NCBI GenBank assembly: GCA_016938035.1
Contig: JAFGVK010000022.1
Location: forward strand, 1-36,258
Direction of reading: 5' to 3'
DNA length: 36,258 bases
Source of the DNA: Deltaproteobacteria bacterium
Lineage (GTDB): Bacteria; Myxococcota_A; UBA796; GCA-2862545
How positions within the stretch are numbered: the stretch's first letter is position 1; every line of letters begins with the position of its first letter. The position numbers and the translations under genes are program-made. This document shows positions 1 through 8,238 of this stretch, in pieces. A model generated the notes under the pieces. That model was not told the DNA's origin and did no database searches. It was given only the letters and a program-made list of their open reading frames with translations.

Positions 1-363
1 GCTGTGGGTGGTGCCGGAGCGCTCCCGCGATTTTCACGGTGGGAGCGGTGTGACAGGGGGGTGTTTCGACTTCCACGGGCACTTGGGCCCCAAGGCTGTC
101 ACCCGCTGAGCCGGGTGGGCACGGGGCACCTCCCCAAGAGGATGAGCTCCGCAGTAGACACCCGCAAGCGAGTGCTCCTCGACCGCCTGCCCGACCTGCT
201 CAGAGGCTATGGTCGATCCCTGCCGAAGGGCCTCGCTGCGGTGGGGGGGGTTGAACAGCGGCTCCCCCCCCTGGTACAGCGGCGCCGCCTCTACAATGCG
301 GGGGAGCGCAGGAGGATAGGGGGCTCTCCGCTGCCCACGCGCCCACGGCCAGGACGCGCGGCG
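1..363. other. No gene recognised at window edge
   Basis: No convincing reading frame is seen here. The only long frame across it is the antisense shadow of the neighbouring repeat-protein gene. An inverted pair, CGCTCCC at 20-26 and GGGAGCG at 41-47, could be the end of a transcript entering from the left, but it has no T-run. Confidence 0.4.
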
Positions 364-2790
364 CTAGAACGGGCTGCCGGTGCTGAACTCCGCGGCCACC
401 TGGGCGGCGTCGAGGGGGCAGTCCAAGATGCGCACCTCGTCGAGGCTCCCCGCGAAGGGCAGCACCGGCACCCCGCCGTTGATGTCCGCGCCCAACAGGG
501 TGGGGACCGGGTCGTAGGTCGGCGCCATAGGGGGGATCACGTCCGAGGCGGTGAGCACCCCGTCCACGTAGATCGCCCGGTCCCCGCTGTCCATGTCCCA
601 GGTGGCGGCGAGGTGATGCCAGCCGTCCACGTGGCCCGCGTAGTCCACCGTGTCGAGGAGGGGGCTGGGGCCCCCGCTGACCTGGCTCGTGTACCAGGAC
701 ATCCCATATCTGTAGTATCCCAGGTAGTAGCTGTCACCCGAGCTACCCAGCGCCGAGCTGTTGTCAGCCCCCTTGGTGACGAGCGAGTCCCAGGAGGTCG
801 ATCGGAGGCTGTCTGGCCGCACCCAGAGCGAGACGCTGATCGCGTGCGCGGGCTCCAGCTCCTCGTAGTCCAGCTCTACCCGACTATCGGTACCGTTGAG
901 GCGCAGCGCGCCCCCCCTGTGCCCGTCGGTCCATTCCCCGCCAGAGATGCTCCCGTCCAGGCCGCGGTCGCCCTCATCGAAGGCCACCGCGCCGGTCCCC
1001 TCGTCCAGGGGCCAGTAGCCGAGCACGTCGTCAAAGCCGTCGCAGTCGTTGTCACGTCCATCGCACGCCTCTGGGGCGCCGGGGAAGCTGCCGGGGTCAA
1101 CGTCATCACAGTCGCCTGGGGTGGCGGACAGGCCCGCCCGGGGAAGGCAGGCCGGGGCGGTGACGCCAGCGACGCCATAGCCATCCAGGTCGTCGTCCAC
1201 ATACCAGAGGATCGCGTCAACCGCGCTGTCCTCGTCGATCTCGCGGTCGCAGTCGTCGTCATAGCCGTTGCACCGCTCGTCCGCGCCCGGGTGGACGGCC
1301 CGGTCCAGGTCCTCACAGTCGTCCGCGCTAGAGGCCCAGCCCGAGGGGTCGGGGGCGGCGCAGGCGCGCTGAGTCACCAGGTCCCCCGCGTGCCCGTCCC
1401 GGTCCAGGTCGCGGTACCAGACGGGGGCCCCTGCCACCTCCTCGTCCACGGCGCCGTCACAGTCGTTGTCGCGCTCGTCGCACACCTCCGGGTTCCCCGG
1501 GAAGCGCGCCGCGTCCCCGTCGTCACAGTCCCCCCCGCGGGTGGCCGCCAGGGGAGGCTCGGCACAGGCCCGAAAGGCGGTGCCGTCCACCCCGTAGCCG
1601 TCGTCGTCACCGTCCGTGAAGTAGGTCCCCGCGTCCACCGGGTTGTCGTCCAGCACCCCGTCACAGTCGTTGTCGAGCCCGTCGCACACCTCGGTGTTCC
1701 CGGGGAAGCGCGCCGCGTCCCCGTCGTCACAGTCCCCCGCCTGGAGCACAGCGCCCTCGGGGGCCGCACAGGTGAGGGTGCTCGCGCCGGGGTCGCCGTA
1801 GCCGTCCGCGTCCGCGTCCGCGTAGAAGGTGCGGGCGTCCACAGCCCCCGCGTCCGCCCTGCCGTCACAGTCGTTGTCGAGCCCGTCGCACACCTCGGTG
1901 GCGCCCGGGCGGACGGTGGGGTGGACGTCGTCGCAGTCGGTCCCCTGCAGCACATAGCCGTCGGGGGCCTCGCAGGTGGTGAGGGACTGGTCAGGGTCGC
2001 CGTACTGATCGCCGTCCGCGTCGGCGTAGAACACCCGCGCGTCGGTGGCGTTCACGTCGACCGCGCCGTCGCAGTCGTTGTCAACCCTGTCGCACACCTC
2101 CGCGTTCCCGGGGAAGGCCAGGGCCTCCAGGTCATCACAGTCGTCCGCGGTGGTCCGCCAGCCCGGGGGAGCCTCGCAGGCGAGGACGCGGTTGTCGGGG
2201 TCACCGTGCCCGTCGCCGTCCAGGTCGGCGTAGAAGGTCTGCGCGTCCGACGGCTCGTCGTCCACCAGGGCGTCGCAGTCGTTGTCGAGCCCGTCGCACA
2301 CCTCCGCGTTCCCGGGGAAGCGGCCCGCGTCGGCGTCGTCGCAGTCCTGACAGGCGGGGGCACCGTCCCCGTCCCCGTCCGCGTATCCCACGGATCCGTC
2401 GCAGTTGTAGTCCGAGGGGTCGCCGCAGTCCGACTCTGGCGCGCCGGGGTGGAACGCCGGGTCCGTGTCGTCGCAGTCCCCGTCGGCGGACACCGCCCCC
2501 GCCGGCGCCTCACACGCGGCCACCGGCGCGGCCGCGTCGCCATAGCCGTCGCCATCGCCGTCGACGTAGAAGGTGTCGGCGTCCACGGGGTCCTCGTCGA
2601 TCGCCGCGTCGCAGTCGTTGTCCACCCCGTCGCAGCGCTCAGGGGCGCCGGGGTGTACGGTGGCGTCCGTGTCATCACAGTCCACGTCCGACAGGGCGCC
2701 GTCCCCGTCAAGGTCGAGCAGCACCGTCTCTTCCTTGCGACAGGCGGTGAAGGCGAGGGCAAAGAGGAGCGAGGCGGACAGCATCTTCAT
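364..2790 (-). CDS. MopE-type metal-binding-repeat lipoprotein with C-terminal LamG domain
   Basis: This 808-aa surface lipoprotein starts at ATG 2790, preceded by GGAGG at good spacing. Residues 1-17 are a lipoprotein signal ending in the lipobox FTAC, so it is probably lipid-anchored at Cys17. From about residue 25 to 590 there are roughly nine to ten repeats of about 65 aa. Each has an Asp-rich loop (DGDGDGYGD type), a Cys, then DCDD, PG, and CDGxDNDCDG. These are the 'putative metal-binding motif' repeats named after the MopE copper protein and are common in Myxococcota. Ca2+ binding and paired disulfides are inferred from the family. The last 210 residues, beginning LGYWPLDEGTG, have the pattern of a LamG/concanavalin A-like jelly roll (SLWVRP, GWHHLAATWD, YVDGVL, GSLDEVRIL), suggesting carbohydrate or surface binding. 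The substrate is unknown. The repeats create long antisense open frames that are not genes. Confidence 0.93.
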   Translation of the reverse strand: MKMLSASLLFALAFTACRKEETVLLDLDGDGALSDVDCDDTDATVHPGAPERCDGVDNDCDAAIDEDPVDADTFYVDGDGDGYGDAAAPVAACEAPAGAVSADGDCDDTDPAFHPGAPESDCGDPSDYNCDGSVGYADGDGDGAPACQDCDDADAGRFPGNAEVCDGLDNDCDALVDDEPSDAQTFYADLDGDGHGDPDNRVLACEAPPGWRTTADDCDDLEALAFPGNAEVCDRVDNDCDGAVDVNATDARVFYADADGDQYGDPDQSLTTCEAPDGYVLQGTDCDDVHPTVRPGATEVCDGLDNDCDGRADAGAVDARTFYADADADGYGDPGASTLTCAAPEGAVLQAGDCDDGDAARFPGNTEVCDGLDNDCDGVLDDNPVDAGTYFTDGDDDGYGVDGTAFRACAEPPLAATRGGDCDDGDAARFPGNPEVCDERDNDCDGAVDEEVAGAPVWYRDLDRDGHAGDLVTQRACAAPDPSGWASSADDCEDLDRAVHPGADERCNGYDDDCDREIDEDSAVDAILWYVDDDLDGYGVAGVTAPACLPRAGLSATPGDCDDVDPGSFPGAPEACDGRDNDCDGFDDVLGYWPLDEGTGAVAFDEGDRGLDGSISGGEWTDGHRGGALRLNGTDSRVELDYEELEPAHAISVSLWVRPDSLRSTSWDSLVTKGADNSSALGSSGDSYYLGYYRYGMSWYTSQVSGGPSPLLDTVDYAGHVDGWHHLAATWDMDSGDRAIYVDGVLTASDVIPPMAPTYDPVPTLLGADINGGVPVLPFAGSLDEVRILDCPLDAAQVAAEFSTGSPF

Positions 2791-2918
2791 GGGTTCCTCC
2801 GTGGGACGGGCGCACTGTAAGGCACAACCGACGAGGCGTCAAGATGGCACCGAGCCTGGGAAAAGCTGGATAGTCTGTGTTCCTTCGAGGGCCCCGCGAT
2901 GTCGGAGCGGCCCACGCG

Positions 2919-3065
2919 GGGCCGGTCCACCCACCGGATCGCGGGAGGCGCAGTGTCCTCCCGGCGGAGGCCTCGGGGGACGGTCCCCATCGGAACCTCC
3001 TGCGCGCAGAGGGGCGCAGACTCGCCAGGCGGATCGGCATGTGACCGCCCTTCCCACAGGATGCA
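2919..3065 (-). repeat. Degraded, truncated relative of element A
   Basis: The left end GGGGCCGGTCCACC(C)ACCGGAT resembles the start of the element A copy at 30434. The stretch 3011-3062 matches the internal segment of the copy at 17063, running from GGGGCGC through GATCGGC and GTGACCGCC to TTCCC. The hairpin-bearing end is missing and the centre has diverged. No target duplication was found. I read it as an old remnant. Confidence 0.6.
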
Positions 3066-3146
3066 GCGCCCCTCCTGGCGAGAGGCGCGAGGCCTCGCTC
3101 CCACCCTGTGGCAGCGGGGCGGTCTCACAGGACAGGTGACATGATT

Positions 3147-3287
3147 GAGCCACTCGTAAGAACCCCCTCTGCGAGTGGCAAGGCAGCCGACACTACGGGA
3201 AAACGCCGATTTTCGTCGCAACGCGCTACGGACGAACCGCCGTTTTGGGAGAGTCAGCGCAGCGGTGGGACTGATTACGAGGGGCTC
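3147..3287 (+). mobile_element. Element B copy 1 (141-bp MITE-like repeat)
   Basis: The termini are a 14-bp inverted repeat, GAGCCACTCGTAA at the left and TTACGAGGGGCTC at the right, with one mismatch. The element is flanked by a 6-bp direct repeat, ATGATT (3141-3146) and ATGACT (3288-3293), matching at 5 of 6 positions. A copy of identical length at 10326-10466 differs at only 8 of 141 positions. Inside the left end, CCACTCG and CGAGTGG can form a 7-bp stem. No open frame of the element looks translated. A non-autonomous mobile element is the simplest reading; no transposase with these ends is in the window. Confidence 0.85.
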
Positions 3288-3449
3288 ATGACTCCAACGG
3301 CGTCCTCTGAAGCCTCGCCCCCTCGAGTCCTCCAGCGTGAAGAGGAGGGCCGCGCCCCAACGCGGCGCGCGATGACGCCTCCCGACCCTGCGGGCCTCCA
3401 CCGACGAAGCGGCCCCGACGAGCGCCAACTGCAGGCCACGGTCAGCACC

Positions 3450-3668
3450 GGCACGGGTCAATCAGCCCGACAGTCTCACAGGAAGCGCTTCGTCATTCCA
3501 ACGGAACCATCAGATGAAGTTGCTCGTCGAAGCTTCCAGACTGTATACGGGCGCCGAGTCGCTGGGCATATCGGCCTCTGAGCGCCGTTCCATAGGGAGG
3601 ACGTGCACTCTGGTACGCGACGAGCGTAGGAACAAGGACCCGCGTCGAGAGGCCAGCGGGGCGGTGCC
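3450..3668 (-). mobile_element. Element A copy 1 (219-bp MITE-like repeat)
   Basis: The ends are GGCACGGG and GGCGGTGCC-type inverted repeats. The flanks are TCAGCACC (3442-3449) and TCAGCGCC (3669-3676), an 8-bp target duplication matching 7 of 8. The right-hand duplication includes the stop codon of the HipA-like gene (TCA, 3669-3671), so the element lies directly on the end of that gene. The conserved core hairpin TACGC-GACGA-GCGTA is at 3614-3628. Orientation is called minus because the hairpin-bearing end is at the high coordinate, facing the gene's stop. Confidence 0.9.
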
Positions 3669-5057
3669 TCAGCGCCGGATCACCTCGCCAGGCGAAGGCG
3701 CCAAGCCTGCCGGGGAGGTCGGGACCCCCTCCGCCACCTCCCCCTGCCGCGCTGCCAGCGCCCGGAAGCCCGCCGAAGCCCTGGGGTCCGCGGCCAACCG
3801 CTCCCAGAGCGTCAGCGCCGCACTCAGCGCCCTCGCCGGGACGTCGCCCAGCTCCGCCGCGGGGCGGTACAGCCCCTCCACCAGCTCCCCCCCGTGGCGG
3901 GGGGCGTGGAACATCGGCAGCATGTCGTAGACCGGCGCCAGCCCGGTGATCGCGGTGCCCCGCAGGCTGAGCGACAGGTTGCCGGGGTGCATGTCGGTGT
4001 TGGCGATCAGGTGCCCGAAGGCCTCCAGCCAGCCCACCCGCTGGTGGTCCTCCTGCGAGAGCAGCCCCTGCCGGACCAGCTCCCCGGTGACCGCGCTCCA
4101 GCTCCGCAGCTCAGCGCCCACCCCGCGTTGGTCGAGGGCCGCCAGGGAGCAGAGGCCGCTGCGCCCCCCTGCCCCGTGGCGATCGAAGCGCCGCACCACG
4201 AGGTAGCGGGCGCCGCCCGAGTCCACCAGCTCCGAGCGCGCCGCGGCGACCCCTGCCTCGGCGAGCACCTCGTGCGCCAGGTGCTCCGCCAGGAGCAGAT
4301 CCGCCCACCGCCGCCCCCCTGGGCTGTCCATCGGCGGCGAGAACTTCACCAGGCTCGGCACCACCGCCTCGCCGTAGCGGAGGGTCACGGTGAATTTCGG
4401 CTGCTCTCCCCCCGCAGAGGACCCCCAGGTCGTCCGGCTCGCCGCGGCCAGCGCCGGGAAGACCGTCGGGGCCTGGTCTCGGGGCACCACCTGCGGCCCT
4501 GGCGCGTCCCGCAGCCTGCCCCTGGCCCAGTCCCCCACCACGAAGGCGCCGGGCAACCAGAGGCCATACTGGGCGGCGTAGCGGAGCACGTCGTCCCCGC
4601 TCCAGCGGGCGAGCAGCCCCGGAAAGCCCGCATCCCCGTGGGCCCCGAGCCACTGGCGCCCCAAGAAGCCCGCCGGCTTCAGGTCGAGGAGGAACCAGGG
4701 CAGGTCGACCGCAGGGTCGGCGCCGAGCTCGGTGGGATCGGTCTCGTGGAAGCCCGAGGCCACCTCCGCCACGTGGCCCTCCACCCAGCAGCCCATGGGC
4801 TCCACCGGGTGGAGGGTCAGCGCGAGGCGGAGGCCCCCCTCCGGGTCCAGCTCGTACACCGGCGTCGGCGTGCGGACCTCGTCCACCGCGCGCCGCAGCG
4901 CGTACCGGGTGGCCCTGGTCCGGCCCACCCGGAGCACGTCGCCCAGCAACGGTGACATCTTCCGCTGGAACGCCGACTTGGAGAGACCCATGTCGCGCTG
5001 GATCTGAGGCGCCGCGCTGGGCCCCGCCCGGGTCAGGTAGCTGCGGAGAGCATCCAC
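3669..5057 (-). CDS. HipA-family (YjjJ-like) Ser/Thr kinase with fused N-terminal helix-turn-helix
   Basis: The product has 462 aa from GTG 5057, which has AGGAG upstream; an ATG at 5138 would add 27 residues across an AT-rich, promoter-like stretch, so I prefer the shorter form. Residues 1-60 form a winged helix (PQIQRDMGLSKSAFQRKM). The rest is the HipA kinase fold: a Gly-rich loop SSAGGEQPKF (about 213-222, the counterpart of HipA's SLPGAQPK), RRFDR (289-293), the catalytic NTDMHPGN (353-360) and the metal-site PVYDM (375-379). HipA kinases phosphorylate targets such as glutamyl-tRNA synthetase and act as toxins. Here the DNA-binding part is fused, as in YjjJ of E. coli, and no separate hipB antitoxin gene lies next to it. 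The target is unknown. An element A copy abuts its stop codon. Confidence 0.88.
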   Translation of the reverse strand: MDALRSYLTRAGPSAAPQIQRDMGLSKSAFQRKMSPLLGDVLRVGRTRATRYALRRAVDEVRTPTPVYELDPEGGLRLALTLHPVEPMGCWVEGHVAEVASGFHETDPTELGADPAVDLPWFLLDLKPAGFLGRQWLGAHGDAGFPGLLARWSGDDVLRYAAQYGLWLPGAFVVGDWARGRLRDAPGPQVVPRDQAPTVFPALAAASRTTWGSSAGGEQPKFTVTLRYGEAVVPSLVKFSPPMDSPGGRRWADLLLAEHLAHEVLAEAGVAAARSELVDSGGARYLVVRRFDRHGAGGRSGLCSLAALDQRGVGAELRSWSAVTGELVRQGLLSQEDHQRVGWLEAFGHLIANTDMHPGNLSLSLRGTAITGLAPVYDMLPMFHAPRHGGELVEGLYRPAAELGDVPARALSAALTLWERLAADPRASAGFRALAARQGEVAEGVPTSPAGLAPSPGEVIRR

Positions 5058-5465
5058 GGAGCTCGCTCCTGTCGCGCAGGCCACAGGCCATGTGGCGCCA
5101 CGCTGGCGTCTGAGAGAATACTGGGTCAAAAATAGCACCGATACTATTCATCTATCACCAAAATTCCCGCTGTATTTCGGGTCGAAAAACACCAGCTCTC
5201 AAGGATGCCGGCCCCGCCGTGGGCGCGGGCACCGCGCCACCGACAAGACCCGCCCCACGGGGCACGCAGAGGCCTCCTGACCACGCTTGGCCCGTCGCGG
5301 GCCGCAGGGTGCCCCCTGTCCGCCACCGCAGGGACACCGCACCGCGGCGAGAGCCCCGCGATCGGATGCCCCTGGGAGCAGGGCCCCCGGCCACTTCCCC
5401 TGCGGAATTTCCTCCCGGTACGCCCCCCCAACTGCGCTATCCTCTCCCCTCACCAGGAGCCGCCC
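5058..5465. other. Divergent intergenic region between the HipA-like gene and moxR
   Basis: These 408 bp hold the starts of two divergent transcription units. The left third is AT-rich and probably contains the kinase promoter. The rest is GC-rich, and no clear sigma70 promoter could be picked out for the moxR operon. Confidence 0.5.
5131..5148. promoter_or_regulatory. Candidate operator upstream of the HipA-like kinase
   Basis: AATAG-caccgata-CTATT forms an inverted repeat in a strikingly AT-rich patch (about 5118-5192) within otherwise GC-rich DNA. It lies about 75-90 bp upstream of the chosen kinase start. Autoregulation through the fused winged helix is an inference. Confidence 0.4.
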
Positions 5466-6437
5466 GTGTACGCCTTCACCAACCCCTCCGCCAACCCCGA
5501 GCTCGCCGCGCGCATCCGACAGTTCAAGGGGCAGTTCGACGACGTGGTGGCCAACGTGGGGCGCGTCATCCTCGGCAAGGAGGACGTGATCCGCAAGGTG
5601 CTCCTCACCATGACCGCGCGGGGCCACATCCTGCTGATGGACGTGCCCGGCACCGGCAAGACCATCCTCGCCCGCTCCATCGCGGCGAGCATCGACGCCT
5701 CCTTCAAGCGCATCCAGTTCACCCCCGACCTGCTCCCGATGGACATCACCGGGTCCAACGTGTTCAACCTGCGCTCCAAGGCCTTTGAATTCCAGCAGGG
5801 GCCGATCTTCACCAACCTGCTCCTGGCCGACGAGATCAACCGCGCCACCCCCAAGACCCAGTCCGCCCTGCTGGAGGTGATGGCCGAGGGGCAGGTGACG
5901 GTGGAGGGGAAGACCTACGCGATGACGCCGCCCTTCCAGGTCATCGCCACCATGAACCCCCTCGACCACGACGGCACCTATGTGCTGCCCGCCGCGCAGC
6001 TCGACCGGTTCACCATGCAGCTCTCGATGGGCTTCCCCCCGCCCAAGGCGGAGATGCAGATGCTCGACATCCACCTGGGGGTGCGCTCCCCGGTGGACGA
6101 CCTGGAGCCGATCATCGACCGCGACACCTTCCTCCAGTGGCAGGGCACGGTGCCCCTGGTCTACGTCTCGGACGCGGTGAAGCAGTACGCGGTGGACCTG
6201 GTGAACGCCATCCGGGCCGACGCCCGCGCCCTCTCCCCCCCCTCGCCCCGCGCCACCCTGATGCTGGTGCGCACCGGGCAGGCCCACGCCCTCACCGAGG
6301 GCCGCGACTTCCTCTCGCCGCAGGACCTCCAGGCGATCGCCGCCGACGTCTTCGCCCACAGGATGTTCGTCTCCGGCGATCTGAGCGCCCGCGCCTTCGT
6401 CGAGGAGCTCCTGCGCCAGGTGGAGGTGCCCGCCTGA
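5466..6437 (+). CDS. moxR: MoxR-family AAA+ ATPase
   Basis: The product has 323 aa, of usual MoxR length. The GTG at 5466 is preceded by AGGAG at 6 nt; a longer open frame upstream has no better start. Walker A is VPGTGKT (60-66), Walker B LLLADEINRA (118-127), sensor 1 ATMNP (161-165) and the arginine-finger region LPAAQLDRF (174-182). MoxR ATPases are chaperone-like and typically act with DUF58 and vWA membrane proteins in envelope maturation or stress responses. Here moxR leads an operon with exactly such partners: a 19-codon ORF starts on its stop codon and a DUF58 gene follows. The metal or substrate served is not evident. Confidence 0.95.
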   Translation: MYAFTNPSANPELAARIRQFKGQFDDVVANVGRVILGKEDVIRKVLLTMTARGHILLMDVPGTGKTILARSIAASIDASFKRIQFTPDLLPMDITGSNVFNLRSKAFEFQQGPIFTNLLLADEINRATPKTQSALLEVMAEGQVTVEGKTYAMTPPFQVIATMNPLDHDGTYVLPAAQLDRFTMQLSMGFPPPKAEMQMLDIHLGVRSPVDDLEPIIDRDTFLQWQGTVPLVYVSDAVKQYAVDLVNAIRADARALSPPSPRATLMLVRTGQAHALTEGRDFLSPQDLQAIAADVFAHRMFVSGDLSARAFVEELLRQVEVPA

Positions 6438-6496
6438 TGCGCCTCACCGCCTCGGCACGCACCCCGCTGCCCCCTGACCCGCGGGAGAGGAGGTGA
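6437..6496 (+). CDS. 19-codon ORF bridging moxR and the DUF58 gene
   Basis: ATG 6437 overlaps the moxR stop as TGATG. The TGA of the small ORF (6494-6496) overlaps the GTG of the next gene as GTGA. GGAGG lies about 9 nt upstream of the ATG. The peptide starts MRLTASARTPL and ends in arginines, with no recognisable domain. The double overlap would let ribosomes relay from moxR to the DUF58 gene without leaving the message. A coupling ORF rather than a functional peptide is my inference. Confidence 0.45.
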   Translation: MRLTASARTPLPPDPRERR

Positions 6497-8238
6497 GCGC
6501 ACAGGTCCGCGCCACGCCGGCCACCCCGGTCTGGATCTCGATCCCAGGCATCTTCCTGCACGGGTTCGGGATCTTCCTCCTGCCCTTCGCGGTGGGGCTG
6601 ACGGCGGCGATCTTCCTGGAGGTGAGCGAGGTGGCGGAGACCTTCGTGCCCCTCACCGCCTTCTTCGCGGCGCTGATCTTCCCCATCTCCCTGGCGCAGC
6701 TCCTGGGCCTGATCCTCAAGGTGCGCCGCGACGTGCGCTACTGGCGGGAGCGCCGTCAGCTCGGCCCGCGCAGGCTGCTCCACATCCTCCACGACCACCT
6801 GCGGGTGATCACCCTGCGGGGGTGGACGGTGCTGGTGGTGGGGCTGGGCTTCATCGCCCTCTCGCTCTCGCTGAAATGGGCATCATTCGGGCTGATGGCG
6901 GCGCTGGCCCTGTTCCTGTTCTACCTGATCACCGGGTGGACGGTCTTCGTGTCCACCTTCCTCGTCCGCACCTTCGAGGTGGGCCTGGAGCGGCGCAAGA
7001 CGGGCATCCGACGCCAGATCCTCCCGGCGGTGTGCGCGCAGGGCGACGTCGCGGAGGAGGTCTTCACCTTCAACCGCGTGCCGGTCCCCTGGGGCTACCT
7101 GCTGGTGGTGGAGGACCCCCTGCCGGCTAGGCTCCAGACCGAGTCCCGCTATGTGCTCGGAAAGGGCGGGCAGAGAGAGGTAGAGGCGCGAGGGCGCCTG
7201 CGCGCGACCCCCCGCGGGCTGTTCCACCTGGGCCCGGCCCGCCTGTGGTACCAGGACATCCTGGGCGTGACCAGGGTGAGCGTGGCCTCGGTCGCCACCG
7301 CCGAGCTGAAGGTGCTGCCCCGCCTCAAGGAGGTGGTGGTCGTCGAGCCCCCTCGCACCCCGCAGCAGGCGCCCGACGTGATCACCCGCCCCCACCGCTT
7401 CGCCACCGAGGACCACTTCCGGTTCCGCGACTACGCCCAGGGCGACGACACCCGGCGCATCCACTGGCGCCTGTCGCTCAAGACCGGCACCCTCCAGGTG
7501 CGCCAGCCCGAGACCCGCGAGATCGCCACCAAGGACGTGGTGCTGGTGCTGGACTCCTACCTGCCCAAGGGCAAGATGCTCAACGCCGCCCACGGCGCCG
7601 ACGACATCCTCGACGCGCTGGTCGACGCCTGGCTGGGCACCGCCCGCACCCTCATCGAGCGCGGCGACAAGGTGACCCTGGTCGCGGCCCTCCAGGACCA
7701 CGAGGGGGCGATCCACGTGGAGCGCCTCGCCGCCCGCAAGGGGCAGAGCGCGCGCTGGCAGGACATGGGCGCGCGCGCCCTGTGGCAGGGGCAGTACGAT
7801 CTGGCCGAGACCCTCCAGGAGGTCGGTGACACCGTCCACGGCGTGGTGGTGACCGCCCGCTTCACCGCCCCCGCCCCCGAGCTGCAGGCGGGGCAGACCC
7901 TCACCTGGCTGTTCATGCATCCCCGCGACGCGCTGGGGGCCTCTGAGCCACACTGGGTCGGGCAGATCATCGGGTCGGACTGGCGGGCCCTGCTGTGGCC
8001 CTTCATCCTCCCCCACCCCGCGGGCTCGGAGGACAACGCCATCCCCCGGCGGCTGGCGGACCTCTGGCACCGCTGGAGCCTGTACGAGGCGCGCCAGACC
8101 CTGCGCCGCGCCGCACGCTACCGGGCCGATCACACCCTCCAGCAGCTGCTCACCCGGGGGGACGCGGTGTACCGCCTGGAGCGCACCCCGCGCGCGATCC
8201 GCCTGGTCGGCCTGCAAGGGCAGAGGAGGAGGGGATGA
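6493..8238 (+). CDS. DUF58-domain membrane protein
   Basis: The product has 581 aa from GTG 6493. GGGAG lies 5 nt upstream and a second AGGAG abuts the start. Four hydrophobic stretches (about 17-43, 53-76, 108-130, 131-158) anchor it in the membrane. The DUF58 signature follows at about 308-340, including DYAQGDDTRRIHW and a downstream LQVRQPE, and then a vWA-like strand with an acidic residue, VVLVLDSY (349-356). DUF58 proteins accompany MoxR ATPases as membrane partners. Its stop overlaps the next start (ATGA, 8235-8238), so all genes of this operon are translationally coupled. At 581 aa it is longer than simple DUF58 proteins because of the N-terminal membrane block. Confidence 0.93.
   Translation: MSAQVRATPATPVWISIPGIFLHGFGIFLLPFAVGLTAAIFLEVSEVAETFVPLTAFFAALIFPISLAQLLGLILKVRRDVRYWRERRQLGPRRLLHILHDHLRVITLRGWTVLVVGLGFIALSLSLKWASFGLMAALALFLFYLITGWTVFVSTFLVRTFEVGLERRKTGIRRQILPAVCAQGDVAEEVFTFNRVPVPWGYLLVVEDPLPARLQTESRYVLGKGGQREVEARGRLRATPRGLFHLGPARLWYQDILGVTRVSVASVATAELKVLPRLKEVVVVEPPRTPQQAPDVITRPHRFATEDHFRFRDYAQGDDTRRIHWRLSLKTGTLQVRQPETREIATKDVVLVLDSYLPKGKMLNAAHGADDILDALVDAWLGTARTLIERGDKVTLVAALQDHEGAIHVERLAARKGQSARWQDMGARALWQGQYDLAETLQEVGDTVHGVVVTARFTAPAPELQAGQTLTWLFMHPRDALGASEPHWVGQIIGSDWRALLWPFILPHPAGSEDNAIPRRLADLWHRWSLYEARQTLRRAARYRADHTLQQLLTRGDAVYRLERTPRAIRLVGLQGQRRRG

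Noticed and set aside
4..2820. 938-aa open frame on the plus strand opposite the MopE-type gene
   Set aside because: It is the antisense of the Asp/Cys-rich repeats in very GC-rich DNA. Its sequence is repetitive Val/Arg/Gly with no start signal or domain.
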